A DNA stretch of 64,000 bases, from positions 62,001 to 126,000 of the forward strand of contig NZ_VFTG01000016.1 of NCBI RefSeq assembly GCF_006439355.1. Reading direction: 5' to 3'. A program made the translations under genes and the position numbers. The notes under the pieces are model-generated. The model saw only the letters and a program-made list of their open reading frames with translations. It was not told the origin of the DNA and did no database searches. Positions 52,311-59,781 of this stretch are shown here, one piece after another. Origin of the DNA: Mesorhizobium sp. B4-1-3 (GTDB lineage Bacteria > Pseudomonadota > Alphaproteobacteria > Rhizobiales > Rhizobiaceae). Position 1 is the stretch's first letter. Every line of letters starts with the position of its first letter.

Positions 52311-52502
52311 ATGCCGGCATACGGGATTGTCGATTCAGAAGAACTCGCGATTCTGACGAGAGCGCTCGACGAATACTGCGCCGAGCACAGAGTCGCCAGC
52401 AAAGAGGATCGCGAATTGGTAGCCCTTCGGGTGATGTCCCTTTTCAGACGCGGCGTCACGCAATCTGACCAACTTTCCCGAGAGCTTGAGCGGGTGCGCT
52501 AA
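52311..52502 (+). CDS. Small conserved rhizobial-type protein
   Basis: 63 aa, mostly helical and charged: VDSEELAILTRALDEYCAEH and RELVALRVMSLFRRGVT. The layout (EEL-x-L-x-x-x-L-D-x-x-C, then ALRVMSLF-x-x-G) resembles short uncharacterised proteins widespread in rhizobial chromosomes. GAGGAA is placed for the ATG at 52311. Function unknown. Confidence 0.6.
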   Translation: MPAYGIVDSEELAILTRALDEYCAEHRVASKEDRELVALRVMSLFRRGVTQSDQLSRELERVR

Positions 52503-53353
52503 GGCCGGCCTGCTTTAGCCCGCCTGCAGATTCTGTGTCAGCTGGATTGGTAGGCCAAGCGATTGGGAGACGCTGGTGTTGCGAATGCTGAATCGCTGTT
52601 TGGGCGACGCGGCCCAACGATCACAGAAGCCCGGCCGGCGATAGTTTTTCTGATGGTCGGGCATCCGCTGAACACCTCGCTGGGCCCCCTGCGGCTGGAG
52701 CTGATCCTGGCCCCAGTCATCGCGCCACCGATACCGCTCCGGATCTGGCGCAGGCCTGATTCTCGCCATTGCCCAAGGGTGAGCGGACCGGCGGATGGCG
52801 TGGCGACCATCGCCAAAGCTGGTTGCCATGGCGGGCGAGTTGCAGATCCGAGGCTCGGGCCGCAGAAGCGGTGGCTGCCGGAGACTGCGGGGCGGAGCAA
52901 TGTCTCGGCGGCGCATCAAACAGCTGGCGCATGGATTTCGTCGAGGCGATGAAAGCCCGGCCCGAATACAGCAGCGCCTGCCTGCAGGCAGGAGACGAAG
53001 CCGGTGAGCATCCGGCGCGGCGGGTTTTGCGCGCAGGACGGCAGCCATCTTCTCCGTTATCTAGCGGTTTCGATCGCTCCGAGCGGCCTCTCGAATGGCC
53101 TGATCTGGCCGAAGGCCGGCTGCGCCTCGATCGCCTGTGACGCAACAGCCGCGTCCAACTTTCTTCCCCTGCCGGCCCCACCCCACGCGACAGGTCGCGT
53201 GGGGGCCCCGAGGCGCTGCCATTCCTCGCGAGACAAGAAAGCCCTCCTTGGCCGTCAAGCCCCTTCGGGGTGCGCCGTCGATCGCCTTTGGCCTGCCGAT
53301 CGCCATCGAGGCCGCAATGGTGCGGGCTCGGAAACAGAAAACGGAGACAGACA
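52503..53353. other. Unresolved stretch with leader repeat upstream of DUF736
   Basis: About 850 bases. Open frames exist on both strands (the longest a 177-codon minus-strand frame, 52515-53048), but none shows family motifs and their compositions look like shadows of GC-rich DNA. The last part (53216-53300) resembles the leader of the DUF2493 gene. Confidence 0.35.
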
Positions 53354-53677
53354 ATGGCTACCATCGGCTCTTTCAAGAAGACCGGCTCGAGCGAGTTCAC
53401 CGGCGAGATCGTCACCCTGAGCGTTCAGGCCAAGAACGTGCGTATCGTCCCTGACACCCGCGCCTCCGGCGAGAACGCTCCAAGCCACCGGGTCGTGGTC
53501 GGGCGCGCCGAGATCGGCGCCGCCTGGTCGAAGCGCTCCAACGAGGGCCGCGATTATCTGGGCCTCAAGCTCGACGATCCGAGCTTCAACGCCCCGATCT
53601 ACGCCAACCTCTTCGACGACGAAGAGGGAGAAGGCTTCTCGCTCATCTGGTCGCGGCCCAGCGCGCGGCGCGACTAG
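53354..53677 (+). CDS. DUF736 family protein (first copy)
   Basis: 107 aa protein of the DUF736 family found on rhizobial plasmids and ICEs. MATIGSFKKTGSSEFTGEIV, the NAPSHRVVVGRAEIGAAWSK block and LKLDDPSFNAPIYANLF are diagnostic. GGAGA precedes the ATG at 53354; a frame from 53270 is an artefact. It is followed by a hairpin terminator. The function of the family is unknown. Confidence 0.93.
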   Translation: MATIGSFKKTGSSEFTGEIVTLSVQAKNVRIVPDTRASGENAPSHRVVVGRAEIGAAWSKRSNEGRDYLGLKLDDPSFNAPIYANLFDDEEGEGFSLIWSRPSARRD

Positions 53678-53689
53678 GAGCCCGAGAAC

Positions 53690-53718
53690 GGCCCCGGCCG
53701 AAAAGCCGGGGCCTTCTT
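53690..53718 (+). terminator. Hairpin terminator after the first DUF736 gene
   Basis: GGCCCCGGC (53690-53698) pairs with GCCGGGGCC (53705-53713) and is followed by TTCTT. A 9-base stem with a short T-rich tail just after the stop codon. Confidence 0.75.
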
Positions 53719-53851
53719 GCGACGAGCGGCCGGTATCGCCGGCCCGGAAAGGGGCAATGCCGAGATCGCATCGCCCGATGCTTCTGAACCACCCTCCCAG
53801 ACCGACCTGCGTCTGTAAAATGCGCCCGTTCACTCCGTTGGAGGACCAGCA

Positions 53852-54112
53852 ATGATTGAGCCGTTTGACGAGGCTGCGCCGAACGTCGAGGAGCTTACCG
53901 AATATGATCGCGAGCACATCAAGCTCTACGCGCGCCTGCTGGATGCAGCCGACGACGGCGCAGACTGGCGCGAGGTGGTCGAAATCCTCTTTGGAATTGA
54001 TCTGGCGAAAGAGCCGCAGCGCGCCCGACGCATCCATGACAGCCATCTGGCGCGAGCGCGCTGGATGGCACGCGCCGGCTACCGCCATCTTCTGCGTCAA
54101 ACCGACAGCTAA
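53852..54112 (+). CDS. Stand-alone DUF2285 protein, QseM-like antiactivator candidate
   Basis: 86 aa protein that is almost only a DUF2285 domain, a helix-turn-helix variant: HIKLYARLLDAADDGADWRE, VVEILFGIDL and SHLARARWMARAGYRHLLRQ. In the Mesorhizobium symbiosis island ICEMlSymR7A the small DUF2285 protein QseM binds TraR and FseA and blocks transfer. The gene here sits directly upstream of FseA, so an antiactivator role is likely, although DNA binding like other DUF2285 proteins cannot be excluded. GGAGGA precedes the ATG. Confidence 0.75.
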   Translation: MIEPFDEAAPNVEELTEYDREHIKLYARLLDAADDGADWREVVEILFGIDLAKEPQRARRIHDSHLARARWMARAGYRHLLRQTDS

Positions 54113-54132
54113 CGCCACGGCCAATACCGGTC

Positions 54133-54161
54133 GCAGGTGATGCCGAAGCGGCATCACCTGC
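54133..54161 (+). terminator. Perfect hairpin between the QseM-like gene and fseA
   Basis: GCAGGTGATGCC (54133-54144) pairs with GGCATCACCTGC (54150-54161), a 12-base stem with a GAAGC loop. No T-tract follows. It could end the upstream transcript or, as DNA, be a palindromic binding site controlling fseA. Confidence 0.55.
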
Positions 54162-54246
54162 TGCCCAGTGACGGGCTTCCGTGAGATGTCGCCAGCCGGA
54201 ATCGTTTTGCGGCGGGGGCTGCGCGCTATTGCGAGGAGCTCTTCAG

Positions 54247-55012
54247 ATGAGGCCGGATACATCCCATTGGCGAGACCATGACAGCTATGACTATTTCGAC
54301 GCTCTGCCAGTGGAAGGGCTCGCCTGGGAATGCCTGCGACGTCACAAACCCTATCAACAGCATTATCGCCTCCTCCTGGCGACAAGAGCCCAAAAAGCGC
54401 CGATGAAGCCTGAGCTACAGCGGATATGGGGGCTGCGATTTCCCGGCCAGGCCCGACCTTTCCGCACTGGCGCAAGAGGTGCTCTGGTCGCCTGAGGTCG
54501 ATCCGGCCGTGCTTCCTCTTGTGTGCACGCCTGATTTTCTGTCATCGACCTCGTCCGCACCTTTGAGGGCGCTTGGCGAGGAGCACGCTAGCCCGGAAGG
54601 ACGCCACGCACTCCACAATGGCCGTGCGGTGACACAGCTTCTTTTCCTGCCTGGCAGCGACGCGCACGATCAGCTGGCGGCGTTGATCCCGTTGGACGCA
54701 CAGACGCTGGGCCGGATCGAAGCGCTTACCCGGTTCTGGCGTTCCTGGCAGGGCCGCGCGGTGCCGCCCGACACCCGAATGACCTTGCAGCAGCGGCGTC
54801 GCTTCCGCCTGATGATGCAGGCCGCTGACGGCCGTTCGAATGGCGCCAGCTATCGAGACATTGCAATCGCCCTCTATGGGCTCGGCCGCGTCGCCGCCGA
54901 TCCCTGGAAAACGTCCGCTCTTCGCGATGCGGTGATCGGCCTTGTCGAAGGCGCCACGTCTCTTATCGGCGGCGGCTACTTGCAAATACTGCGCCACCGA
55001 CGCCGAGCTTAG
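54247..55012 (+). CDS. fseA: FseA excision activator (DUF6499 + DUF2285), made by +1 frameshift
   Basis: Two overlapping frames that make one protein. The first (54247-54495) is a DUF6499 domain: YFDALPVEGLAWECLRRHKP and IWGLRFPG. The second, in the +1 frame to 55012, has DLSALAQEVLWSPEVDPAVL and a DUF2285 domain ending GASYRDIAIALYGLGRVAAD, PWKTSALRDAVIGLVEG. FseA of ICEMlSymR7A is known to be made from two such frames by programmed +1 frameshifting and activates rdfS. The join here is TTT-CCC-G (54440-54446), where Pro-tRNA can slip from CCC to CCG. AGGAG precedes the ATG. Confidence 0.85.
54440..54446 (+). promoter_or_regulatory. Probable programmed +1 ribosomal frameshift site of fseA
   Basis: In the DUF6499 frame the codons are CGA TTT CCC GGC; skipping one base at CCC gives CCG GCC and enters the DUF2285 frame. 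Peptidyl-tRNA on CCC can re-pair with CCG. Without slippage translation stops at TGA 54493-54495 and gives a short DUF6499-only product. Confidence 0.7.
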
Positions 55013-55104
55013 CTTCCGGCTCACGCGACGGGTGGGATTTTTGGCACCCCGCGACTTCCCCATCCCTTCCGAAGCCCGTCCCCCGCCACTGTAGTCCCTG
55101 TCCG

Positions 55105-55121
55105 CCGCTGGATGTCAGCGG
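55105..55121. promoter_or_regulatory. Inverted repeat upstream of rdfS
   Basis: CCGCTG (55105-55110) and CAGCGG (55116-55121) separated by five bases, about 30 bases before the rdfS start. It is a candidate FseA-responsive element because FseA is known to activate rdfS; the assignment is only positional. Confidence 0.3.
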
Positions 55122-55152
55122 TAGCCCGAAAACCCCACGGAGCTCCTATCCA

Positions 55153-55434
55153 ATGCGACCCGATATCGCCGTGTTGCCGCCGCGCTTTCTGCGCACCAAG
55201 GAAGCTGCTGATTTCCTCAGCCTGTCCGCCCGTACTCTTGAAAAGCACCGCACCTACGGCACGGGTCCCGCTTACAAAAAGCTCGGCGGCCGCGTCGTCT
55301 ATGCGGTCGACGATCTCCAGGCCTGGGCCGAGCGAGGCGCCGTCACCTCGACATCGGATCCCCGCGGCTCGGTTCTGCCCGCCAAGCGGCATACGCCTGC
55401 GCCAGTCACGCATGCCGGACGATACTCGCGTTGA
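55153..55434 (+). CDS. rdfS: RdfS recombination directionality factor (excisionase)
   Basis: 93 aa MerR/AlpA-type helix-turn-helix protein. FLRTKEAADFLSLSARTLEK is the DNA-binding helix-turn-helix and RTYGTGPAYKKLGGRVVYAV the wing, a pattern characteristic of RdfS, which drives ICE excision with integrase IntS in Mesorhizobium. The C-terminal tail TSTSDPRGSVLPAKRHTPAP is also typical of this family. It lies right after fseA and starts the transfer gene run rdfS-DUF2840-traF. GGAG is 10 bases before the ATG. The integrase gene itself is not in the window. Confidence 0.85.
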   Translation: MRPDIAVLPPRFLRTKEAADFLSLSARTLEKHRTYGTGPAYKKLGGRVVYAVDDLQAWAERGAVTSTSDPRGSVLPAKRHTPAPVTHAGRYSR

Positions 55435-55532
55435 CCTGAGGCCGCCGCCGCGCAGCCGCACGACGTCACCGTCGCCGCCGTGCAGCACCAAAAACGAGCG
55501 CCATTGCCTGCCAAAGCCAGGAGCAAACTTCC

Positions 55533-56054
55533 ATGCCGTGCATCGCCGCTCCACGCCTGAGTCCTGGGTTCTCAGTCTCACCCCGACGCTCCGACAATCT
55601 CGTCCGCGTCGAACTGATCTGGATGGCGAAGAGAGAGGAGAGCTGGATACGCTTCGGCAGCCATGCCCACGAGCAGATCGTCGATCGCCACCGGCGCATC
55701 CTGTCCTATCGGCCCGGCGCGGTGTTTGCTTTTGTGCGCTGGGCCGCAAACGACTTTGGAACGGTCATCTCGCGCCTTGACATCGTGCAGGCAGCGGCAC
55801 CCGGCGAAGCCTATCAGACGCTTCCGTTCGTTCGCCCAGGTGGCGAGATCCTGCTGAGGGTCGAGAGCTGGGCCAAGGTTGACCGCGTTCTGCAGACGAT
55901 CGACGCCATTGAGCGTCTCGGCATAGAGCCTGCTTCGGTGCCGCCCGATCATTGGCGGCACATCCACAACCGCATCGCCGCCGGGCAGCAGCCGCGCGCC
56001 TATTCGCTCGAACAGCATCGCGCGGCCTTGCTGCGCAGGAGGGTAGGGCTGTGA
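55533..56054 (+). CDS. DUF2840 domain-containing protein
   Basis: 173 aa protein of the DUF2840 family. LVRVELIWMAKREESWIRFG, GAVFAFVRWAANDFGTVISR and PGEAYQTLPFVRPGGEILLR are the family core. AGGAG lies 9 bases before the ATG. About 20 N-terminal residues precede the conserved part, so an internal start is possible. It is always found between rdfS-like and traF genes in these ICEs; the function is unknown. Its stop overlaps the traF start (GTGA). Confidence 0.88.
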   Translation: MPCIAAPRLSPGFSVSPRRSDNLVRVELIWMAKREESWIRFGSHAHEQIVDRHRRILSYRPGAVFAFVRWAANDFGTVISRLDIVQAAAPGEAYQTLPFVRPGGEILLRVESWAKVDRVLQTIDAIERLGIEPASVPPDHWRHIHNRIAAGQQPRAYSLEQHRAALLRRRVGL

Positions 56055-56596
56055 GACGCGCCGCCATCATCCTGGCCGGTGCCGCCGCGAGCCTGGCCGT
56101 CGGCTATCCGGCTTTCGCGCCCATGCCGGTCCGAGTGATCTGGAACGCATCAGCCAGCGCGCCACTCGGCCTCTACCTGATCGATTTCGGAAAAGCACCC
56201 GTGGTGGGCGATCTGGTCGCCGTGAACGCGCCCGAGCCGCTCGCCGCCTTTCTCGCCGATCGCGGCTATTTGCCGAGGGGCGTGCCGCTTCTGAAGCACA
56301 TCCTGGCTGCGTCCGGGCAATGCGTCTGCCGCTCGGGCCTGCTCATAACTGTCGATGGCGCTATCGCCGGCATGGCGCTTCGGTCCGACCGGGCAGGCCG
56401 TGACTTGCCGGCCTGGAGGGGCTGCCGGCGCGTAGCGACCGGTGAGGTCTTTCTTATGAACCGACGGGTGCGAGACAGCCTCGACGGCCGGTATTTCGGC
56501 CTCGTTCCCACCGACCGGATCATCGGCCGTGCCCTCCCGCTGTGGACCTACGGGTTTGACGACGGCCGCTTCGAACGGCGCGCGCAAACGCGGTGA
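56051..56596 (+). CDS. traF: TraF-type S26 family peptidase
   Basis: 181 aa membrane-bound serine peptidase of the S26 (signal peptidase/TraF) family that matures the conjugative pilin. A hydrophobic N-terminus (AAIILAGAAASLAVGYPAFA) anchors it. The nucleophile Ser is in WNASASAPLGLYLI, and the general-base Lys in GVPLLKHILAASG. The closing YFGLVPTDRIIGRALPLW is the family's last conserved block. It begins with GTG at 56051, overlapping the DUF2840 stop. Confidence 0.88.
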   Translation: MRRAAIILAGAAASLAVGYPAFAPMPVRVIWNASASAPLGLYLIDFGKAPVVGDLVAVNAPEPLAAFLADRGYLPRGVPLLKHILAASGQCVCRSGLLITVDGAIAGMALRSDRAGRDLPAWRGCRRVATGEVFLMNRRVRDSLDGRYFGLVPTDRIIGRALPLWTYGFDDGRFERRAQTR

Positions 56597-56662
56597 GCGC
56601 GCGAGCGGCGCCGCTCTGGCGCCGACCTCATCACCGCATCGTCATAAGAACAGGAGCCTGAC

Positions 56663-56998
56663 ATGCAGCAGATCGGAGAGTTCACGCGCGAGAAGACCGG
56701 CTATCGCGGACGCATCCATACGCTCAGCCTCAACCTCGACATCGCCATCGTGGCGGCAGAGGCGAGCGATGCCGAGAACGCACCTGACTACCGTGTGCAT
56801 GCCGCCAATGAGGACGGCCCCGAGATCGGCGCCGGCTGGAAACGCTCCAGCGAGAAGGCCGGCGACTTCGTCTCGATACAGCTCGACGACCCCGTCCTGG
56901 CGCAGCCGATACGCGCCAGCCTCTTTCGCAATGGCGACGACAAGACGTCGTGGTCGCTGCACTGGTCGCGCCCGCGCGAGCGCGCCGAGAAGGAATGA
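56663..56998 (+). CDS. DUF736 family protein (second copy)
   Basis: 111 aa DUF736 relative, clearly diverged from the copy at 53354. MQQIGEFTREKTGYRGRIHT, NAPDYRVHAANEDGPEIGAG and IQLDDPVLAQPIRASLF are the diagnostic blocks. Its stop overlaps the start of the transglycosylase gene (ATGA). Two DUF736 genes are usual in these elements, one near the regulatory block and one in the transfer operon. Confidence 0.92.
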   Translation: MQQIGEFTREKTGYRGRIHTLSLNLDIAIVAAEASDAENAPDYRVHAANEDGPEIGAGWKRSSEKAGDFVSIQLDDPVLAQPIRASLFRNGDDKTSWSLHWSRPRERAEKE

Positions 56999-57774
56999 CG
57001 ATGTTCGCGGGCCATACGACAACGAGCCGTCACAATGCGACCGGGCCGCTTCGCGCCGCCCGGCGTTTGGCTCTTCTGCTGCTTTGCGGACTGTGTGTCG
57101 CAACCGGCTTGTCGCCGGCGGCGGTGGCGCAGGACCCGGTCATCGCCCGGTCGTACCAAAGAGACCCGTTTGCCGCACATGTCAGCGAAGCTTCGCATCG
57201 CTTTGGCGTTCCTGGCGCATTGATCCGCGCGATAATGCGCCAGGAAAGTGCAGGCGACCCGCGTGCTGTCTCCAGCGCCGGCGCCCGTGGCTTGATGCAG
57301 ATCATGCCCGGCACCTGGGAAGATCTGCGCGCCCGCTGGTCGCTCGGTGCCGATCCATTCGACCCTCGCGACAACATCCTGGCTGGTACGGCGTACTTGC
57401 GCGAGCTGCATGATCGCTTCGGCTCGCCGGGCTTCCTGGCAGCCTACAATGCGGGACCAGCGCGCTACGAAGCCTACCTGGCGGGGCGTCCGCTGCCGGC
57501 CGAGACCCGCGCCTATGTCGCAGCGCTTTCTCCACTCGCGCGCGGCCTGGCGACCGCTCGCCCTTTCGCCTCCGCGCCCGCCACGACAATCTCCTGGGAG
57601 CATGCCGCGCTGTTTGTGCGCCGGCTGGATCGCTGGCCGTCCGTCGTCTTCCCGATGGCCGACCGGCGACCGAGTAGCATTGTCTCAGCAACAGTCGTTC
57701 GCGATGTCTCCGGCCTCGCGCCGCCGTCGGCGGGCTTCTTTGTGCAGCGAACGGGCGAAGGGGTCCACCCATGA
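56995..57774 (+). CDS. Lytic transglycosylase, conjugation-associated
   Basis: 259 aa peptidoglycan-cleaving enzyme (SLT domain) that opens the cell wall for the mating apparatus. The hydrophobic segment RLALLLLCGLCVATGLSPAA with cleavage after VAQ or so is a signal peptide. The catalytic Glu is in IMRQESAGDPRAVSSAGARG, followed by LMQIMPGTW and FLAAYNAGPARYEAYLAGRP. The ATG at 56995 overlaps the DUF736 stop; a second ATG at 57001 is possible. Confidence 0.92.
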   Translation: MTMFAGHTTTSRHNATGPLRAARRLALLLLCGLCVATGLSPAAVAQDPVIARSYQRDPFAAHVSEASHRFGVPGALIRAIMRQESAGDPRAVSSAGARGLMQIMPGTWEDLRARWSLGADPFDPRDNILAGTAYLRELHDRFGSPGFLAAYNAGPARYEAYLAGRPLPAETRAYVAALSPLARGLATARPFASAPATTISWEHAALFVRRLDRWPSVVFPMADRRPSSIVSATVVRDVSGLAPPSAGFFVQRTGEGVHP

Positions 57775-57849
57775 GGCTTGACCGTCTTTGTCGCACAATC
57801 GCAGGCTCCAGCGCTGCATGGCGTGGATGGAGGCTGAAGGCAGTCGGAG

Positions 57850-58017
57850 CAACCGGGAGATGGCAGGATAAAAGGGCGCACATTGCGCCTCGGTCGAGCG
57901 GTTGGTTTCACTCAGGATTTTGGCGAGATCCGCACATTGTCGTCATTCGGCGCAATGTGGCGCTACCGGTCAAGGCTTTGCTTGCAAAGGCTATTTTTCA
58001 CATTGCGGAACCGTGTC
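57850..58017. other. Candidate origin of transfer (oriT)
   Basis: Gene-free region directly upstream of the relaxase gene with several copies of one motif. GCGCACATTGCGCC (57876-57889) and the inverted GGCGCAATGTGGCGC (57949-57963) form a near-perfect inverted repeat; CACATTG also occurs at 57933 and 57999. A second small palindrome CTTTGC-TT-GCAAAG lies at 57976-57989. It is more AT-rich than its surroundings. Relaxase genes commonly sit beside their oriT. The nic site cannot be fixed. Confidence 0.6.
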
Positions 58018-59757
58018 ATGGCCGATGAACGCGAGTTTCGCATTCGGCCTGGCCGCATTCGCTCGAACCGTGCGCAGCGGGCACGGCCCTTCATTGCCCA
58101 GGTGCTCGCCGCGGCGAAAAGGGCTGGCGGCGGCATCTCCAGATCGGGCCGGGTCGTCCCCGGCAGCCGCTCCCGTTTTGGTTACGGTCAGCGCGCCAGC
58201 ATCCAGGCCAATCGCCTGATCACCTCGCGATCGCGCGGCGCCGTCGTCAAGGCGCGTGTCGTGCGCCATTCGGTGCGCGCTACTCCACTCGCCACGCATC
58301 TCAGCTATCTGCGTCGCGACGGCGTGACTCGGGACGGAGAGGAGGCACGTCTGTTCGGGCCGGAGAGGGAGAATGCCACGGGCGGGGCCTTCGCGGCGCG
58401 GGCCGAGGGCGACCGGCATCATTTCCGATTCATCATCTCGCCGGACGATGCCCTTGAGATGGAGGATCTCAAGTCCTTTACCCACGACCTTGTCGCGCAG
58501 ATGGAAAGGGACCTTGGCACACGGCTCGACTGGGTGGCGGTCGATCACTGGAACACTCAGCATCCGCACGTTCACCTCATCGTTCGCGGTGTGCGCGATG
58601 ACGGCGAGGATCTCGTCATCTCGCGCGATTACATCAAGGAAGGGATGCGCGACAGGGCTCGCGACCTGATCACCCAGGAACTGGGGCCACGCACTGATCT
58701 CGACATCCGCCGCTCGCTCGAAAGCCAGGTTCAGTCCGAACGCTGGACGCAACTCGATCGCCAGTTGCTTCGCGACAGCCGCAACACCGGCCTCATCGAC
58801 CTGGCTCCGTCCGCCAGTCTGCAACCCGACGAATATCACGCACTCAAGATTGGTCGCCTGCGCAGGCTTGAGGTTCTTGGCCTCGCCGATCACGTCGGAT
58901 CCGGCCAATGGGTGATCAGCGACAAGGCCGAAGCCGTTCTGCGCGAGTTGGGCGAGCGCGGCGACATCATAAAGCGAATGCACCGTGCGTTGACCGAGCG
59001 AGGTATCGAGCGTGGCTCAAGCAGCTATGTGCTGGCCGCCGAGAGTCTCGATACACCTATTTTCGGACGGCTGATCGATCGCGGGCTCGATGATGAACTG
59101 CGCGGCACGGCCTACGCCGTCGTCGATGGCGTGGATGGCCGCACGCACCACATCAGGCTTCCCGGTCTTGATGCGGCCGGCGACAGCGCGCCCGGGTCGA
59201 TCGTCGAGTTGCGCAAATTCGACGACGCACGCGGCCAACGTCGGCTTGCGCTCGCGGTTCGCTCCGATCTCACGGTGGATGAACAAGTCGAGGCGCCAGG
59301 GGCGACGTGGCTCGACCGCCAAGCCATCGCGCGCAAGTCCGCCGAACTGGCCGAATCGGGCTTCGGCGCCGACGTCCGCGATGCCCTGGAGCGCCGCGCC
59401 CGGCATCTTCTCGATCAAGGACTGGCAGAGCAGCAAGGCAACCGCATCAAGTTCACCAGCAACCTGCTTGATACGCTGCGCCGCCGCGAACTGGAAGCGA
59501 TCGGTGACAAGCTCGCGACCGATAGCGGACAGCCTTTCAACCGTGCCGCCAGCGGCGACCATGTCGCTGGCATGTACCGCCGACGCCTGTCGCTCTCCTC
59601 CGGTCGTTTTGCCCTGATCGACGACGGCCTTGGCTTTCAACTGGTTCCCTGGACGCCCTCGCTCGAAAATCGTCTCGGCCAGCATGTCAGCGGCGTCGCT
59701 CGAGGCGATGGCGGCGTCGACTGGAGCTTTGCCCGAAATCGGGGGCTCGGCCTTTAG
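58018..59757 (+). CDS. rlxS: RlxS-type relaxase/mobilisation nuclease (DUF3363)
   Basis: 579 aa relaxase that nicks oriT and leads the strand into the recipient. The metal-binding triad is in NTQHPHVHLIVRGVRDDG, and the probable catalytic Tyr is in ISRDYIKEGMRDRARD or among the preceding conserved residues. The N-terminus MADEREFRIRPGRIRSNRAQ is typical of rhizobial VirD2-like relaxases, and the second half is a DUF3363 domain. I start at the ATG at 58018; a longer frame from 57883 would read through the oriT candidate. TraG follows 24 bases later. Confidence 0.9.
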   Translation: MADEREFRIRPGRIRSNRAQRARPFIAQVLAAAKRAGGGISRSGRVVPGSRSRFGYGQRASIQANRLITSRSRGAVVKARVVRHSVRATPLATHLSYLRRDGVTRDGEEARLFGPERENATGGAFAARAEGDRHHFRFIISPDDALEMEDLKSFTHDLVAQMERDLGTRLDWVAVDHWNTQHPHVHLIVRGVRDDGEDLVISRDYIKEGMRDRARDLITQELGPRTDLDIRRSLESQVQSERWTQLDRQLLRDSRNTGLIDLAPSASLQPDEYHALKIGRLRRLEVLGLADHVGSGQWVISDKAEAVLRELGERGDIIKRMHRALTERGIERGSSSYVLAAESLDTPIFGRLIDRGLDDELRGTAYAVVDGVDGRTHHIRLPGLDAAGDSAPGSIVELRKFDDARGQRRLALAVRSDLTVDEQVEAPGATWLDRQAIARKSAELAESGFGADVRDALERRARHLLDQGLAEQQGNRIKFTSNLLDTLRRRELEAIGDKLATDSGQPFNRAASGDHVAGMYRRRLSLSSGRFALIDDGLGFQLVPWTPSLENRLGQHVSGVARGDGGVDWSFARNRGLGL

Positions 59758-59781
59758 CAGCGGAAAGAAAGGGTCCGACAA

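Noticed and set aside
52515..53048. 177-codon minus-strand frame
   Set aside because: Basic low-complexity composition typical of a GC-rich shadow; no motif in any of the three minus frames.
57771..58028. 85-codon plus-strand frame overlapping the transglycosylase stop
   Set aside because: Although it overlaps by ATGA, it covers the repeat-rich oriT candidate and enters the relaxase start; no family features.
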